Positions 1 through 8,242 of a DNA stretch of 64,000 bases are shown here, one piece after another. The stretch is from contig JAAVZD010000004.1 in assembly GCA_022791475.1 (NCBI GenBank), positions 124,001-188,000 on the forward strand, in the 5' to 3' direction. Position numbers and translations under genes: made by a program. Source of the stretch: Clostridia bacterium. GTDB taxonomy: Bacteria > Bacillota_A > Clostridia > TANB77 > CAG-508. Every line of letters starts with the position of its first letter. Within the stretch, counting starts at the first letter, position 1. Below the pieces are notes generated by a model. It saw nothing but the letters and a program-made list of their open reading frames with translations. It had not been told where the DNA came from and did no database searches.

Positions 1-67
1 GATGCGGGAAATTAATTAATTTCCAATTTCTAACTTCCAACCTCCAACTTCCAACCGGAGGTAATAT

Positions 68-913
68 ATGAAAGAAGAATTTTTTAAACCATCAGTTACA
101 GTAGATACAATAATATTCACAGTTAGAGACTTAAATGTGGATAACTACAGAAAATTACCAGAAAAAAAATTTCAAGTTTTATTAGTAAAAAGGGCAGGAG
201 AACCATATAAAGATAAATGGTCACTACCAGGCACATTTGTAGGAAAAGAAGAAAAATTTGAAGAAGCAGTAAATAGGTGTTTAGAGGAAAAAGCAAATAT
301 TAAAGACATATACCTAGAACAACTATATTCATGGGGAGACCCACAAAGAGACCCAAGAGAAAGAATAATTAGTACATCATATATGGGATTAGTAGATACA
401 GGAGACATTCAAATAAAAGCAGGAAAGAATGTAGAAGACATAGAATGGTTTAATATAAAACTAAATACTATAAAAGAAAAAAGTAAAGAAAAGAAAGATG
501 GATACTATAAAACAGAAGAAATAGAAATAATTCTAGAAAACAAAGAAGTAACATTAAAAAATAGGGTAAAAGTAGTAAAAGAACTAGTAAACGGAAACAC
601 AGTAATATATACACAAATTTTGCAATCAGACCTAGCATTTGACCATGCAAAAATACTAATATATGCGATAGAAAGATTAAAAAACAAAGTGGAGTATACA
701 ACAATAGCCTTCAACCTAATGCCAGAAAAATTCACATTAACAAAGGTACAACAAGTATATGAAATACTATTAGACAAGCCACTATTAAAGGCAAACTTTA
801 GAAGAAAAATAGCAGATATGGTAATAGAAACTGAGGAATATGAAGAAAATGCAGGACACAGACCATCAAAACTATACAAGTTCAACCCAAATTGGCAACC
901 ACATGTATTTTAA
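68..913 (+). CDS. NrtR-like regulator (degenerate NUDIX domain plus winged helix)
   Basis: A 281-residue protein with a NUDIX-fold N-terminal half (about residues 8-150) and a C-terminal winged-helix half (about 170-275, ending near GHRPSKLYKF). The NUDIX box begins G-x5-E but the catalytic REUxEE part reads NRCLEE, so hydrolysis is probably lost. That is usual for NrtR regulators, which sense ADP-ribose-type ligands and repress NAD salvage or synthesis genes. A nicotinate phosphoribosyltransferase, a typical NrtR target, lies 3 kb downstream on the other strand. The ATG follows a CGGAGG ribosome binding site at about 56-61. The target assignment is inference. A catalytic NUDIX enzyme is less likely given the broken box. 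Confidence 0.8.
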   Translation: MKEEFFKPSVTVDTIIFTVRDLNVDNYRKLPEKKFQVLLVKRAGEPYKDKWSLPGTFVGKEEKFEEAVNRCLEEKANIKDIYLEQLYSWGDPQRDPRERIISTSYMGLVDTGDIQIKAGKNVEDIEWFNIKLNTIKEKSKEKKDGYYKTEEIEIILENKEVTLKNRVKVVKELVNGNTVIYTQILQSDLAFDHAKILIYAIERLKNKVEYTTIAFNLMPEKFTLTKVQQVYEILLDKPLLKANFRRKIADMVIETEEYEENAGHRPSKLYKFNPNWQPHVF

Positions 914-914
914 T

Positions 915-961
915 GTCCCATTGGGGACGTTTCCTTTTGGGTAATCTGTCCCTTTTGGGAC
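915..961 (+). repeat. REP-like palindromic repeat, copy 1
   Basis: A diverged copy of the dispersed repeat with the pattern TCCCATTGGGGACGTTTCC, a short spacer, then CTGTC...TTTTGGGA. It sits directly after the NrtR-like stop. Other copies are at 8110, 8801, 10085 (inverted), 23053 and 35293. Confidence 0.75.
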
Positions 962-1014
962 TTAAATAATTTAATAAAATTATTTGTATATAAAAAAGAA
1001 GAAGGGAAAATATT

Positions 1015-1548
1015 ATGAAGGTATTAATAGCAACAAAAAACCAAGGAAAAATTGAAGGAGCAAGAAAGGCACTATTAAATTACTTTGACAATATAGAAGT
1101 TGAAGGAATACCAGTAGAATCAAATGTAAGTGAACAACCAGTTAATGATGAAATATATAATGGAGCGAAAAACAGAGTTAAAAATTTAAAAGAATATGCA
1201 AAAAGAAATAAGAAACAAGCAGATTTATATTTAGGGGTAGAAAGCGGAATAACTAATTTATTAGGAAGATGGATGATTACTAACATTGCAGTAGTTGAAG
1301 ATAATACAGGTTTTGAAAGTTATGGCACAAGCCCATCATTTCCAGTTCCAGAAAGATTAGTACAAGAGGTTATAGATACAAATTTAAGTGAAGTAATGGA
1401 CAGAAGCTTTACAAAAGATGAAGAAAGACATAATAATGGAGGAGGAATACAACTGCTAACACATGGAATAATATCAAGAATAGACTTAACAGAAATGGCA
1501 TTTATTATGGCTTTAACTAAATATATAAATGAAGATAAATGGAGATAA
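1015..1548 (+). CDS. DUF84 / YjjX-family non-canonical purine NTP phosphatase
   Basis: A 177-residue protein starting MKVLIATKNQGKIEGARKA, the N-terminal signature of the ITPase-like fold of the DUF84/YjjX family. These enzymes hydrolyse inosine and xanthosine triphosphates to keep them out of nucleic acids. Supporting stretches are the Gly-Val-Glu-Ser-Gly motif near residue 76 (LGVESG) and HNNGGGIQLLTHG near the C-terminus. Length fits the family. The gene is preceded by GAAGGG about 9 bases upstream of the ATG and ends at a large inverted repeat. A separate RdgB-type enzyme is encoded at 37067, so the genome has two house-cleaning NTPases of related fold. Confidence 0.8.
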   Translation: MKVLIATKNQGKIEGARKALLNYFDNIEVEGIPVESNVSEQPVNDEIYNGAKNRVKNLKEYAKRNKKQADLYLGVESGITNLLGRWMITNIAVVEDNTGFESYGTSPSFPVPERLVQEVIDTNLSEVMDRSFTKDEERHNNGGGIQLLTHGIISRIDLTEMAFIMALTKYINEDKWR

Positions 1549-1555
1549 ATAGTGC

Positions 1556-1610
1556 CAATAGGGACTTAAGTTACTTGACATTGAAATTGTCAAAACTTAA
1601 GTCCCTATTG
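1556..1610. terminator. Long perfect inverted repeat between convergent genes
   Basis: Perfect 15-base arms (CAATAGGGACTTAAG and its complement) enclose a second, inner inverted repeat (TTGACA...TGTCAA). It lies between the convergent DUF84 and HAD genes and could act as a bidirectional terminator. It lacks a long T-run, so it may instead be a copy of a dispersed palindrome. Confidence 0.6.
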
Positions 1611-1615
1611 ATAAT

Positions 1616-2449
1616 TTAAATAAACTTATAAATTGCTTCTGCAAAGCCCCCAGTTCCTGCAGAATTTTCAGTAACAAAATCGGCGGCTACTTTTACTTCA
1701 TCATATGCATTATTAACAGCGATTCCAATGCCAGATAAATTAAACATACTTATATCATTAATGTTATCGCCAATAGAAAGTATTTGATCTTTTGGTATGC
1801 TTAGATAATTGCTTAAAGTATTAATTGCATTTCCTTTAGAAACATTACAAGTGGAAATATCTAAATATTCATAATCCTTATCGATAATATTATCACGATA
1901 TTTTCCTTTTTTTCTAATATGTGTAATACTAATTCCTGCTATTTGCTGTAATCTGCTTTTCATTTCTGACAAGTCACAACTTGAAGAAAGAACTAACTGT
2001 AAAATTTCAATATTTTCAGTAACTAAAGTATTATAAATATCAGAAACTTCTTTAATTTCTATTTTACCAGGGAATAATAATGAATTTCTTAAATCCAAAT
2101 ACTCGAGCTTTTCACTTATAATGCCAGTATCAGTATTCGCATGTATATGCATTCCATATTCCTTAGCAAGCTCTAAACATTTTATAAGGGTATCTATAGA
2201 AAGAGTTCTTTTAAAAATATCATTGTTAGTAGTTAAGTCTACACAATGTGAACCATTTCCGAAAATGCCGAAATCTGCACCAATCTTTTTGCAAAAATCC
2301 TTACTAATAGCATAGCTCTTACCAGTACAAAGTACAAAAGTAACATTCTTTTCCTTTAAATATGATATAGCTTGAACATTCCTTTCACAAATAGGATGCA
2401 CATTATCAATTAAAGTACTATCAATATCACTAGAAACAAGTTTAATCAT
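1616..2449 (-). CDS. Cof-type HAD hydrolase
   Basis: A 277-residue HAD-superfamily phosphatase of the Cof/YidA type. Motif I is SSDIDSTL at residues 6-13 (DxDxT), and the last motif GDNINDISMF sits near residue 227, where the GDxxND acidic pair binds Mg. The cap domain lies between. Substrates of this family are usually sugar phosphates or other small phosphoesters and cannot be told from sequence. AAGGAGATAAAG lies directly upstream of the start on the minus strand. It converges with the DUF84 gene. Confidence 0.85.
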   Translation of the reverse strand: MIKLVSSDIDSTLIDNVHPICERNVQAISYLKEKNVTFVLCTGKSYAISKDFCKKIGADFGIFGNGSHCVDLTTNNDIFKRTLSIDTLIKCLELAKEYGMHIHANTDTGIISEKLEYLDLRNSLLFPGKIEIKEVSDIYNTLVTENIEILQLVLSSSCDLSEMKSRLQQIAGISITHIRKKGKYRDNIIDKDYEYLDISTCNVSKGNAINTLSNYLSIPKDQILSIGDNINDISMFNLSGIGIAVNNAYDEVKVAADFVTENSAGTGGFAEAIYKFI

Positions 2450-2564
2450 ACTTTATCTCCTTATATACAAAATTTAAAATTAAAGTTACATAAATATAAT
2501 ATCATAAATAGAAGAATAAAACAAGTCAAATTATACGATAAGGAGAAAAAGTTTTAGAAATATA

Positions 2565-2593
2565 TTGACACATTATGTAAAAAAGAATATAAT
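2565..2593 (+). promoter_or_regulatory. Consensus sigma-A promoter
   Basis: TTGACA at 2565-2570 and TATAAT at 2588-2593 with a 17-base spacer, a perfect match to the housekeeping consensus. It reads towards the gene at 2661, giving a leader of about 60 bases. Confidence 0.85.
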
Positions 2594-2660
2594 CTAATAT
2601 AGATACTGTTAACAATTCATCAAAGATGTAGTACATCTAAGAAAATTAGGAGGGCTAATT

Positions 2661-3184
2661 ATGGCAAAATATTTATTGCAAAAAGGAGAAAAAATCCGGT
2701 TAGAGAAAGGCATGAAGTGTATGCTCCAATACCTAACAAGTTTTTATTTGATAATACCCCTTTCTCTACAGAAGTGTATGAGTCAGAAGCCATTGAAATT
2801 GGGAAATACTACCGTAAGAAATTGGTTACAAAGGAAGAATTGATAATCCAGTCAATAGAAGCTATTGCTAGAATCGTCCATATATCAGCGGATAAATTGA
2901 TTAATATGTCAAGAAAAGAGATGGAAACTTTTATCGATTCTCTTTGCCTTAACTTTGACGAGGAAGAGTTTGATAGCTCCATATATGCTGGCGAATATAT
3001 AGTAGAATATGTTTCTTTTGGAGGTGGCGGAGTTCAGGGAACACCTAGTGGTTCAGAAATATATCCTAACGGATGGCGTGTTTTTTGTGTAAAAGTTGAT
3101 GACCCTTCCATCCATGTTAATTTCTATCAAACGGGTTCGTTTACAGCAGTAATTCCGAATATTTGCCCTATAAGTAAAGAATAA
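2661..3184 (+). CDS. Unknown accessory protein interrupted by a -1 frameshift
   Basis: An AGGAGG site at 2649-2654 and an ATG at 2661 start a frame reading MAKYLLQKGEK. The rest of the protein, from about VRERHEVYAPIPNKF, lies in the -1 frame and runs to 3184. Adding one base in or just after the six-A run at 2689-2694 joins the two parts into one open frame of about 175 residues. No family recognised; the middle is charged and the C-terminus is glycine- and aromatic-rich. A start at the GTG 2717 is possible but would waste the strong upstream site. Codon use is less A-biased than that of neighbours, as in acquired genes. The cause may be a homopolymer indel, a read error or slippage. A zero-frame CGG at 2697 falls beside the break, but a +1 shift there meets a stop at once. 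Confidence 0.55.
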
Positions 3185-3193
3185 TTTAAAGAA

Positions 3194-3228
3194 ACGTAGT
3201 CAATCTTAAATATTGACTACGTTTTTTT
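3194..3228 (+). terminator. Rho-independent terminator
   Basis: Arms ACGTAGTCAAT and ATTGACTACGT followed by seven Ts, just after the gene ending at 3184. Confidence 0.85.
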
Positions 3229-3275
3229 ATGCTTTTATTGTACTGTTATTAACATTATACTACTAATATTTATCC

Positions 3276-3304
3276 TTGCTTATTTTGAGTATATATGATA
3301 AAAT
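3276..3304 (+). promoter_or_regulatory. Probable promoter for the small-gene operon
   Basis: TTGCTT at 3276-3281 and TAAAAT at 3299-3304 spaced by 17 bases, about 65 bases before the gene at 3370. Confidence 0.5.
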
Positions 3305-3369
3305 ATAGCTTATGAAATAGAGATATGTTGTTTAATAACCAGAGAATAATTATTTGAAGGAGGAAGAAT

Positions 3370-3585
3370 ATGAAAAAGGAAACTATCGCTTTTATTAATC
3401 CATCGAGAGAAAAGAAAACACTTAAGGAAATTTTAGATAAGGCTTTTGAAAGTTCAAACTTAGACTATGAAGTATCTAAACAAAACAATAAAGAGGAAGA
3501 TAATAGCGAGGAAAAAGTTACCGAAGCAATTAAAAATACTCCTAAGTTAGAAGTAGAATTAAAAAATGTTGACTATTATGCATAA
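3370..3585 (+). CDS. Small charged protein of unknown function
   Basis: A 71-residue acidic and lysine-rich protein with no membrane segment and no recognised family. The start has GAAGGAGG 7 bases upstream. It is the first of three small genes in the same direction (3370, 3616, 3816), each with its own strong ribosome binding site and ending in one shared terminator, so they look like one transcript. Confidence 0.65.
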   Translation: MKKETIAFINPSREKKTLKEILDKAFESSNLDYEVSKQNNKEEDNSEEKVTEAIKNTPKLEVELKNVDYYA

Positions 3586-3615
3586 ACGAGAAAAATGACT
3601 GCAAGGAGGTAACAA

Positions 3616-3786
3616 TATGGGATTATTAATTGTTGGAGTAATAGTAGCAGTTAGCATTGTTTTATACTTTGTATATTGCGATATGAGAGGAAATGTATTT
3701 GATAAATTAGGATTTGAAGATAATGAAAATGTCAATTTAGATAATGTGAAATTTGAAAAGTATTATCCAAATAATAAAAACTTATA
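3616..3786 (+). CDS. Small single-pass membrane protein
   Basis: ATG at 3616 preceded by AAGGAGG opens a 56-residue frame starting MGLLIVGVIVAVSIVLYF and ending at 3786. Residues about 2-20 form one membrane span, followed by an acidic, asparagine-rich tail. Family unknown. It is the middle gene of the three-gene cluster. Confidence 0.65.
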
Positions 3787-3815
3787 ATCGTTTAATAAAA
3801 AGGAGGATAAAACAT

Positions 3816-3995
3816 ATGAAAATCATTATTTCATTTGCAGTAATTTTCGCAATAATACTTTCTATTAAAGTTCTTTCTAATTTAAAATTCAGAAAGAATA
3901 AGAAGAATATTATACTCGACAATCATAGTATTAAACCAGAATTTTCCGATGATGATATACCATTAAGTCAAGCATTAAGAGGATTAAAAAACTAA
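3816..3995 (+). CDS. Small single-pass membrane protein
   Basis: 59 residues starting MKIIISFAVIFAIILSIKV, a membrane span of about 18 residues followed by a basic patch (FRKNKKN) and a polar tail. The in-frame extension back to 3753 overlaps the preceding gene; AAGGAGG at 3800-3806 fixes the ATG at 3816. Family unknown. Last gene of the cluster, followed directly by a terminator. Confidence 0.65.
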   Translation: MKIIISFAVIFAIILSIKVLSNLKFRKNKKNIILDNHSIKPEFSDDDIPLSQALRGLKN

Positions 3996-4000
3996 ATAAA

Positions 4001-4037
4001 AAATAAGCTCTCCCCATTTTAGGAGAGCTTATTTTTT
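4001..4037. terminator. Bidirectional terminator
   Basis: Arms AATAAGCTCTCC and GGAGAGCTTATT with a T-run on the plus side and an A-run upstream. It serves the small-gene cluster and the convergent pncB. Confidence 0.85.
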
Positions 4038-5469
4038 AAAAGTAAATATTATTAAGCATATCATTCTTAAGAGTCCATAAATTCTTAGATAAATCAACAT
4101 AGTATTCATGTGGCTTTTCTAATCTTTTAACTTCATCCCACATAGTATCAAGTTCTTTTTTAGCATATTTTGAAATTTCTTTTAATGTAGGGTTTTTATA
4201 AACTAATTTTCCATTCTCGAATATTTTTTCATGTAAAGCTCTAACTGTGTAGTTTTTAAGTGTTTTCTTTTTCCAAGGATTTTGTGGGTCAAATATTGTA
4301 TAGTTATCTTTTGGAATGACTTCATCTGCTAAAGTTATAACATCTGCTAAAGCTTTTTTGGTATCTTTATCATAAAAACGATAAACTTTTTTATATCCAG
4401 GGTTTGTTACTTTTATAGCTGTTTCACTAACTTTAATTTTAGGAGTAATTACTGAATCTTCTTCCATAGCAACTAATTTATATACTCCACCAAAAACAGG
4501 CTCACTCTTAGCTGTAATTAAGTTTTCACCTACACCAAAGCTATCAATTTTTGCTTCTTGTTCTAATAAAGATGTTATAGAATATTCATCTAAAGAGTTT
4601 GTAGCACAAATTTTACAATCAGGGTAACCATTTTCATCTAATATTTTTCTAACTTTTTTAGATAGATAAGCTAAATCTCCACTATCTAACCTTACAGCCT
4701 TTGGACGAATTCCTTGTGGTTTTAATACTTCATTAAATACTTTAATAGCATTAGGAAGACCACTTTCTATTGTATTATAAGTGTCAATTAGAAGTGTGCA
4801 ATCAGTAGGGTAAATTTCAGCATAAGCCTTAAAAGCTTCATATTCAGAGTCGAAACTTTGAATCCAGCTGTGTGCCATAGTTCCACTTGCAGGAACATCA
4901 AATTCTTTTGCGGAAATAGTGCAAGAAGTTCCAACAGCTCCGCCAATAATAGAAGCTCTAGCACCAGAAACAGCAGCGTCAATTCCATGAGCACGTCTAG
5001 CACCAAATTCCATAACTGGAATATTTTTGGCAGCATTTACAATTCTACTTGTTTTAGTAGCAATTAAGCTTTGGTGATTAATAGTAAGTAAAAGCATTGT
5101 TTCCAAAATTTGAGCCTCAATCATAGGAGCTCTAACAGTAAGCAAAGCTTCATTAGGAAATACAATAGTTCCTTCAGGAATAGCCCAAATATCTCCAGTA
5201 AATTTAAAGTTTTTTAAATACTGTAAAAAATCTTCTGAAAATTTATTTTGTTTTCTTAAATACTCAATATCATCTTCTGTAAATTTTAAATTTTTAATAT
5301 AGTTAATAACTTGCTCTAAACCAGCAACTATAACATACCCACCTCCGTCTGGTATTCTTCTAAAAAATACATCAAAGTATGCTAGTTTATTATTCATGTT
5401 TTTTACAAAATAACCATTTGACATGGTAAATTCGTAAAAATCCGCAACTAATTCTAATTTATTATTCAT
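4036..5469 (-). CDS. pncB: Nicotinate phosphoribosyltransferase
   Basis: A 477-residue enzyme joining nicotinate and PRPP to nicotinate mononucleotide in NAD salvage. Landmarks are GTMAHSWIQSF with the conserved His, the RLDSGDLAYLSKK segment, and the GVGENLITAKSEPVFGGVYKL phosphate-binding region, which fit the longer Firmicutes subfamily. The ATG follows GAAGGAGG. Its promoter has an 18-base spacer holding a small palindrome (see 5516-5545). The NrtR-like gene at 68 is a plausible regulator, by analogy with NrtR regulons. Confidence 0.93.
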   Translation of the reverse strand: MNNKLELVADFYEFTMSNGYFVKNMNNKLAYFDVFFRRIPDGGGYVIVAGLEQVINYIKNLKFTEDDIEYLRKQNKFSEDFLQYLKNFKFTGDIWAIPEGTIVFPNEALLTVRAPMIEAQILETMLLLTINHQSLIATKTSRIVNAAKNIPVMEFGARRAHGIDAAVSGARASIIGGAVGTSCTISAKEFDVPASGTMAHSWIQSFDSEYEAFKAYAEIYPTDCTLLIDTYNTIESGLPNAIKVFNEVLKPQGIRPKAVRLDSGDLAYLSKKVRKILDENGYPDCKICATNSLDEYSITSLLEQEAKIDSFGVGENLITAKSEPVFGGVYKLVAMEEDSVITPKIKVSETAIKVTNPGYKKVYRFYDKDTKKALADVITLADEVIPKDNYTIFDPQNPWKKKTLKNYTVRALHEKIFENGKLVYKNPTLKEISKYAKKELDTMWDEVKRLEKPHEYYVDLSKNLWTLKNDMLNNIYF

Positions 5470-5515
5470 AATAATTCCTCCTTCAAAATATACTTATTAA
5501 CTTTATGATATTAAC

Positions 5516-5545
5516 ATTATAATACTAAGTATATTAAATTGTCAA
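5516..5545 (-). promoter_or_regulatory. pncB promoter with candidate operator
   Basis: On the minus strand TTGACA (plus 5540-5545) and TATAAT (plus 5516-5521) are 18 bases apart. An 11-base palindrome, ATACTAAGTAT at plus 5522-5532, abuts the -10 box. A repressor there would block RNA polymerase. That NrtR is the repressor is inference. Confidence 0.65.
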
Positions 5546-5754
5546 TAACTTTGTGAAAAAATTTTTAAAACAATATAAAGAATAAGAATTTATATTAGTA
5601 TATGATATAAAAATATAGCAAAGCTATAAAATATATAACACATAAAATTAAAAGCATTTTATAAGAATAAAAAAGAATTATTTACAAAATTGTAAAAATA
5701 TGTAATAATATTATAGATAAGAAAACAAATAAGAATAGATTAGAGGAAATAAAT

Positions 5755-6386
5755 ATGCCAAACTATAATAGTAATATTGAGATTGATAAAAATAGTATAT
5801 GTTATGGAAATGAAGTTTTAAAAATTTCAAATATATCAAGAACTTGGATTTTTAAGTTTCAGAATAAAGAAAAAAAGCTTATGAAATAGCAAAAATAAAC
5901 TATGAATTAGATAAAAAAAGATATGAATCAATAAAAAAATATAAAAAAAATAAAGAAATAATAAAATGTATTATTTTATGCATAGTTATAGGAGTTTTTT
6001 CTATTTATCTTTTACGTACTACCATTTGGGGGGTATTAGCATTAGTTATTAGTGCAGTATGTGCTCTGGCAGCATTTAGAGAATATAAAAAAAATATTAA
6101 TTATAATATAGCACCTCCAGAAGAAAAAGAGTTTCCAAATAAGTTTGGACTAGGAATACAAATGAATTCTGGATATATTACGGTATTTACAGCTGAAGGG
6201 CAAGACGGAGTACGTGCTTTAAAAAAACTTCAAGAGGATATAAAAGAAGCGAATATACAAACTGAAAAAACTGTGTTTAATATGAATGAATATAATGTAA
6301 AAGTTGAAGGAGATGTTGAAGGAATTGTTAATTTTGGAGATGATAATATAAATATTAATGGAGGAAAGGAGCTACAAAATGTATGA
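5755..6386 (+). CDS. DUF6232-like membrane protein, two frames joined at a -1 slippery site
   Basis: The first 41 codons from ATG 5755 (MPNYNSNIEIDKNSICYGN...) resemble the N-terminal part of DUF6232 proteins. The zero frame ends soon after A_AAA_AAG at 5871-5877, the classic bacterial -1 slippery heptamer in the correct phase. A -1 slip continues without break (KKAYEIAKINYEL...) to 6386, giving about 210 residues with one or two membrane spans around residues 68-110. The C-terminus has the motif GDVEGIVNFGDDNININ, and a near copy starts the next gene. The stop overlaps the next start (ATGA), suggesting coupling. A missing A in the seven-A run would give the same picture. Family assignment is tentative. 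Confidence 0.6.
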
Positions 6387-6661
6387 GTGATAAAAGGAAA
6401 ATAAATATTAATGGCTCAATAAGTGGTATTGCTAATTTTGGTAGTAACTCGATTAATATTAATATGAATAAAGAGAACAATATAGATATATTAAAAGACA
6501 AGTATATAGAAAAATCGGATATAAGCAAAAATAATAATTTTATTGAATTAGAAAAAGATAAATTTAGTAACAATATTATTAAAATAATTATTGAAATAGT
6601 AGTAGGAGTTATAATTTCAGTTATAGCTGGCTACATTTTATATAAATTAAATATAAACTAA
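6383..6661 (+). CDS. Small tail-anchored protein with Gly/Asn-rich motif
   Basis: A 92-residue protein. The N-terminus (about 8-28) holds INGSISGIANFGSNSININ, matching the C-terminal motif of the preceding protein at 10 of 18 positions. A charged linker follows, and the last 22 residues (IIIEIVVGVIISVIAGYILY) form a membrane anchor. It starts inside the stop codon of the upstream gene. Short paired motifs of this composition, shared by neighbouring proteins one of which ends in a membrane segment, recall bacterial amyloid signalling motifs. That likeness is inference. Confidence 0.65.
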   Translation: MSDKRKININGSISGIANFGSNSININMNKENNIDILKDKYIEKSDISKNNNFIELEKDKFSNNIIKIIIEIVVGVIISVIAGYILYKLNIN

Positions 6662-6785
6662 AAAGAGCTTATAATAAATAGTAAAGTGTTATAGATAATA
6701 GTATTAATAGGTTATAGAACATTAATTTCAGTTTTAAAGATTAGACAATAACATATTAAAAAACATTAAATAACTAGGAGATATT

Positions 6786-7184
6786 ATGAAATTAAGAAAA
6801 GAAAAAAGCTGTGGATGCATTATTATAAAAAATAGAAAAGTTTTATTAGTATATGAAAAAAATAGAAATTTTTGGGGATTTCCCAAAGGTCATATGGAAG
6901 AAGGAGAAAATGAGATACAAACAGCATTAAGAGAAGTAAAGGAAGAAGTAGGATTAGAGGTTGAAATAGATGAGCAAAAAAGATATACACTAAATTATAT
7001 TATAAAAGATGAGATAGATAAAACTACAGTATTATATATAGCAACACCAAAAAGTGAAGAAATAATAATACAAGAAAGTGAAATACAAAATATTAAATGG
7101 TGTGATTTCGACGAAGCTTTAAATACACTAACATTTGAAAATTGGAAAGAAATGTTCAAAAAAGTAATTAAAGATATTAAATAA
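6786..7184 (+). CDS. NUDIX hydrolase
   Basis: A 132-residue NUDIX protein with an intact box from GHMEEGENEIQTALREVKEE to VGL at about residues 38-60 (G-x5-E-x7-REUxEExGU). The YEKNRNFWGFPKG stretch before the box is typical of Ap4A-hydrolase-like or RppH-like members, so a dinucleoside polyphosphate or mRNA cap is a possible substrate. Unlike the NrtR-like protein at 68 the catalytic residues are all present. TAGGAG lies upstream of the ATG. Confidence 0.88.
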   Translation: MKLRKEKSCGCIIIKNRKVLLVYEKNRNFWGFPKGHMEEGENEIQTALREVKEEVGLEVEIDEQKRYTLNYIIKDEIDKTTVLYIATPKSEEIIIQESEIQNIKWCDFDEALNTLTFENWKEMFKKVIKDIK

Positions 7185-7236
7185 TAAATCGAATAATTGT
7201 ACTTTAACAATTATAGAACATTAAGGAGGAAACAAA

Positions 7237-8110
7237 GTGAATAAAATACAAAAATTTTTAGCATATAATGGAAAAATAAATATAACATGTGTAGAAACTA
7301 CAAACTTAGTAGAAGAAGCAAGAAAAGTACACGACTTAAGCCCAGTAGCAACAGCAGTACTTGGAAGAGTATTAACTATGGGAGCTCTTATGGCAAGTGG
7401 ATTTAAATCAGAAGAAGATAGTGTAACACTTCAAATAAGAGCAAATGGACCAATAGGAGCAATAACAGTAACAGCAGACAGCACACGGAAAAGTAAGAGG
7501 ATATGTAGCAAACCCACAAGTAGAAGTACCATTAAGAGAAGATGGAAAACTAAATGTAGGAGAAGCAGTAGGAAATGACGGCTTCTTATATGTAATAAAA
7601 GATATTGGTTTAAGAGATCCATATATAGGAATGTCAAAAATAGTAACAGGAGAAATAGCAGAAGACTTCGCAAATTACTATTACACATCAGAACAAAAAA
7701 ATACAGCAGTAGCATTAGGAGTATTAGTAAATAAAAACGGAGTAAAAAAGGCAGGAGGTTTCATAGTAAGCGCCATGCCAGATGCAACAGAAGATGAACT
7801 ATTCATATTAGAAAATCGCCTAAAAGAAGCAATGCCAATAAGCAAAATGTTAGAAGAAGATATGACATTGTTAGACATAGCAAAAGATATTACAGGAGAT
7901 ATAAATATACAAGTATTAAATCAAGAAGAAAAAGAGCCAAAATATGAATGTAATTGTAGCAAAGAAAAAATGGCAAGAGGCTTACGAACAATAGGAAAAG
8001 AAGAACTACAAAAAATTATAGAAGAAGACAAAAAAGCAGAAACAGTATGTCAATTTTGTAATAATAAATATGAGTTTAATGAAGAAGAATTAAAAAATTT
8101 GATTAACTAG
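7237..8110 (+). CDS. hslO: Hsp33 redox chaperone, +1 frameshift at a CGG codon
   Basis: Hsp33 is a cytoplasmic holdase activated by oxidation. The GTG at 7237 follows AAGGAGGA. The zero frame encodes 83 residues to ADST, then CGG at 7486-7488 and a foreign-looking tail ending at 7578. Skipping C7486 gives GGA and continues as GKVRGYVANPQVEVPL to the stop at 8110, for 290 residues, the normal Hsp33 length. The Gly before VRGYV is expected in the family. The zinc site is intact: CNC near residue 245 and CQFC near 277. The last codon abuts a REP-like repeat. One of seven such CGG sites in the window. Confidence 0.9.
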
Positions 8111-8139
8111 TTCCCATTGGGGACGTTTCCTTTTGGGAA
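8110..8139 (+). repeat. REP-like repeat, half copy
   Basis: GTTCCCATTGGGGACGTTTCC plus TTTTGGGAA, the first half of the dispersed repeat. Its first base is the last base of the hslO stop codon. Confidence 0.75.
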
Positions 8140-8176
8140 AATAAGTTAAAAAAGAAAGTCATAAGTAAGAAGTCGG

Positions 8177-8222
8177 AAGTCGGACTTTAAGAGGTTTCCT
8201 CGAGGAAATACTTAAAGTTCTG
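8177..8222 (+). repeat. Imperfect hairpin before pth
   Basis: ACTTTAAG pairs with CTTAAAGT, and inside it TTTCC pairs with GGAAA around TCGA. It ends about 20 bases before the pth start, close to the ribosome binding site, so it could influence translation or simply be a repeat remnant. Confidence 0.4.
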
Positions 8223-8242
8223 ACCTCTGTTAGGGGGCCAAA

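Noticed and set aside
2697..2699. CGG in the zero frame of the interrupted gene at 2661 as an eighth +1 site
   Set aside because: A +1 shift there gives GGT then TAG. The downstream frame is -1, so this is a different kind of break, probably the A-run.
4788..5067. Open frames antisense or in other frames within pncB and similar long shadows in leuS, adhE, uppP and others
   Set aside because: They lack ribosome binding sites and have low-complexity Leu/Phe/Ser translations typical of the complement of AT-rich genes.
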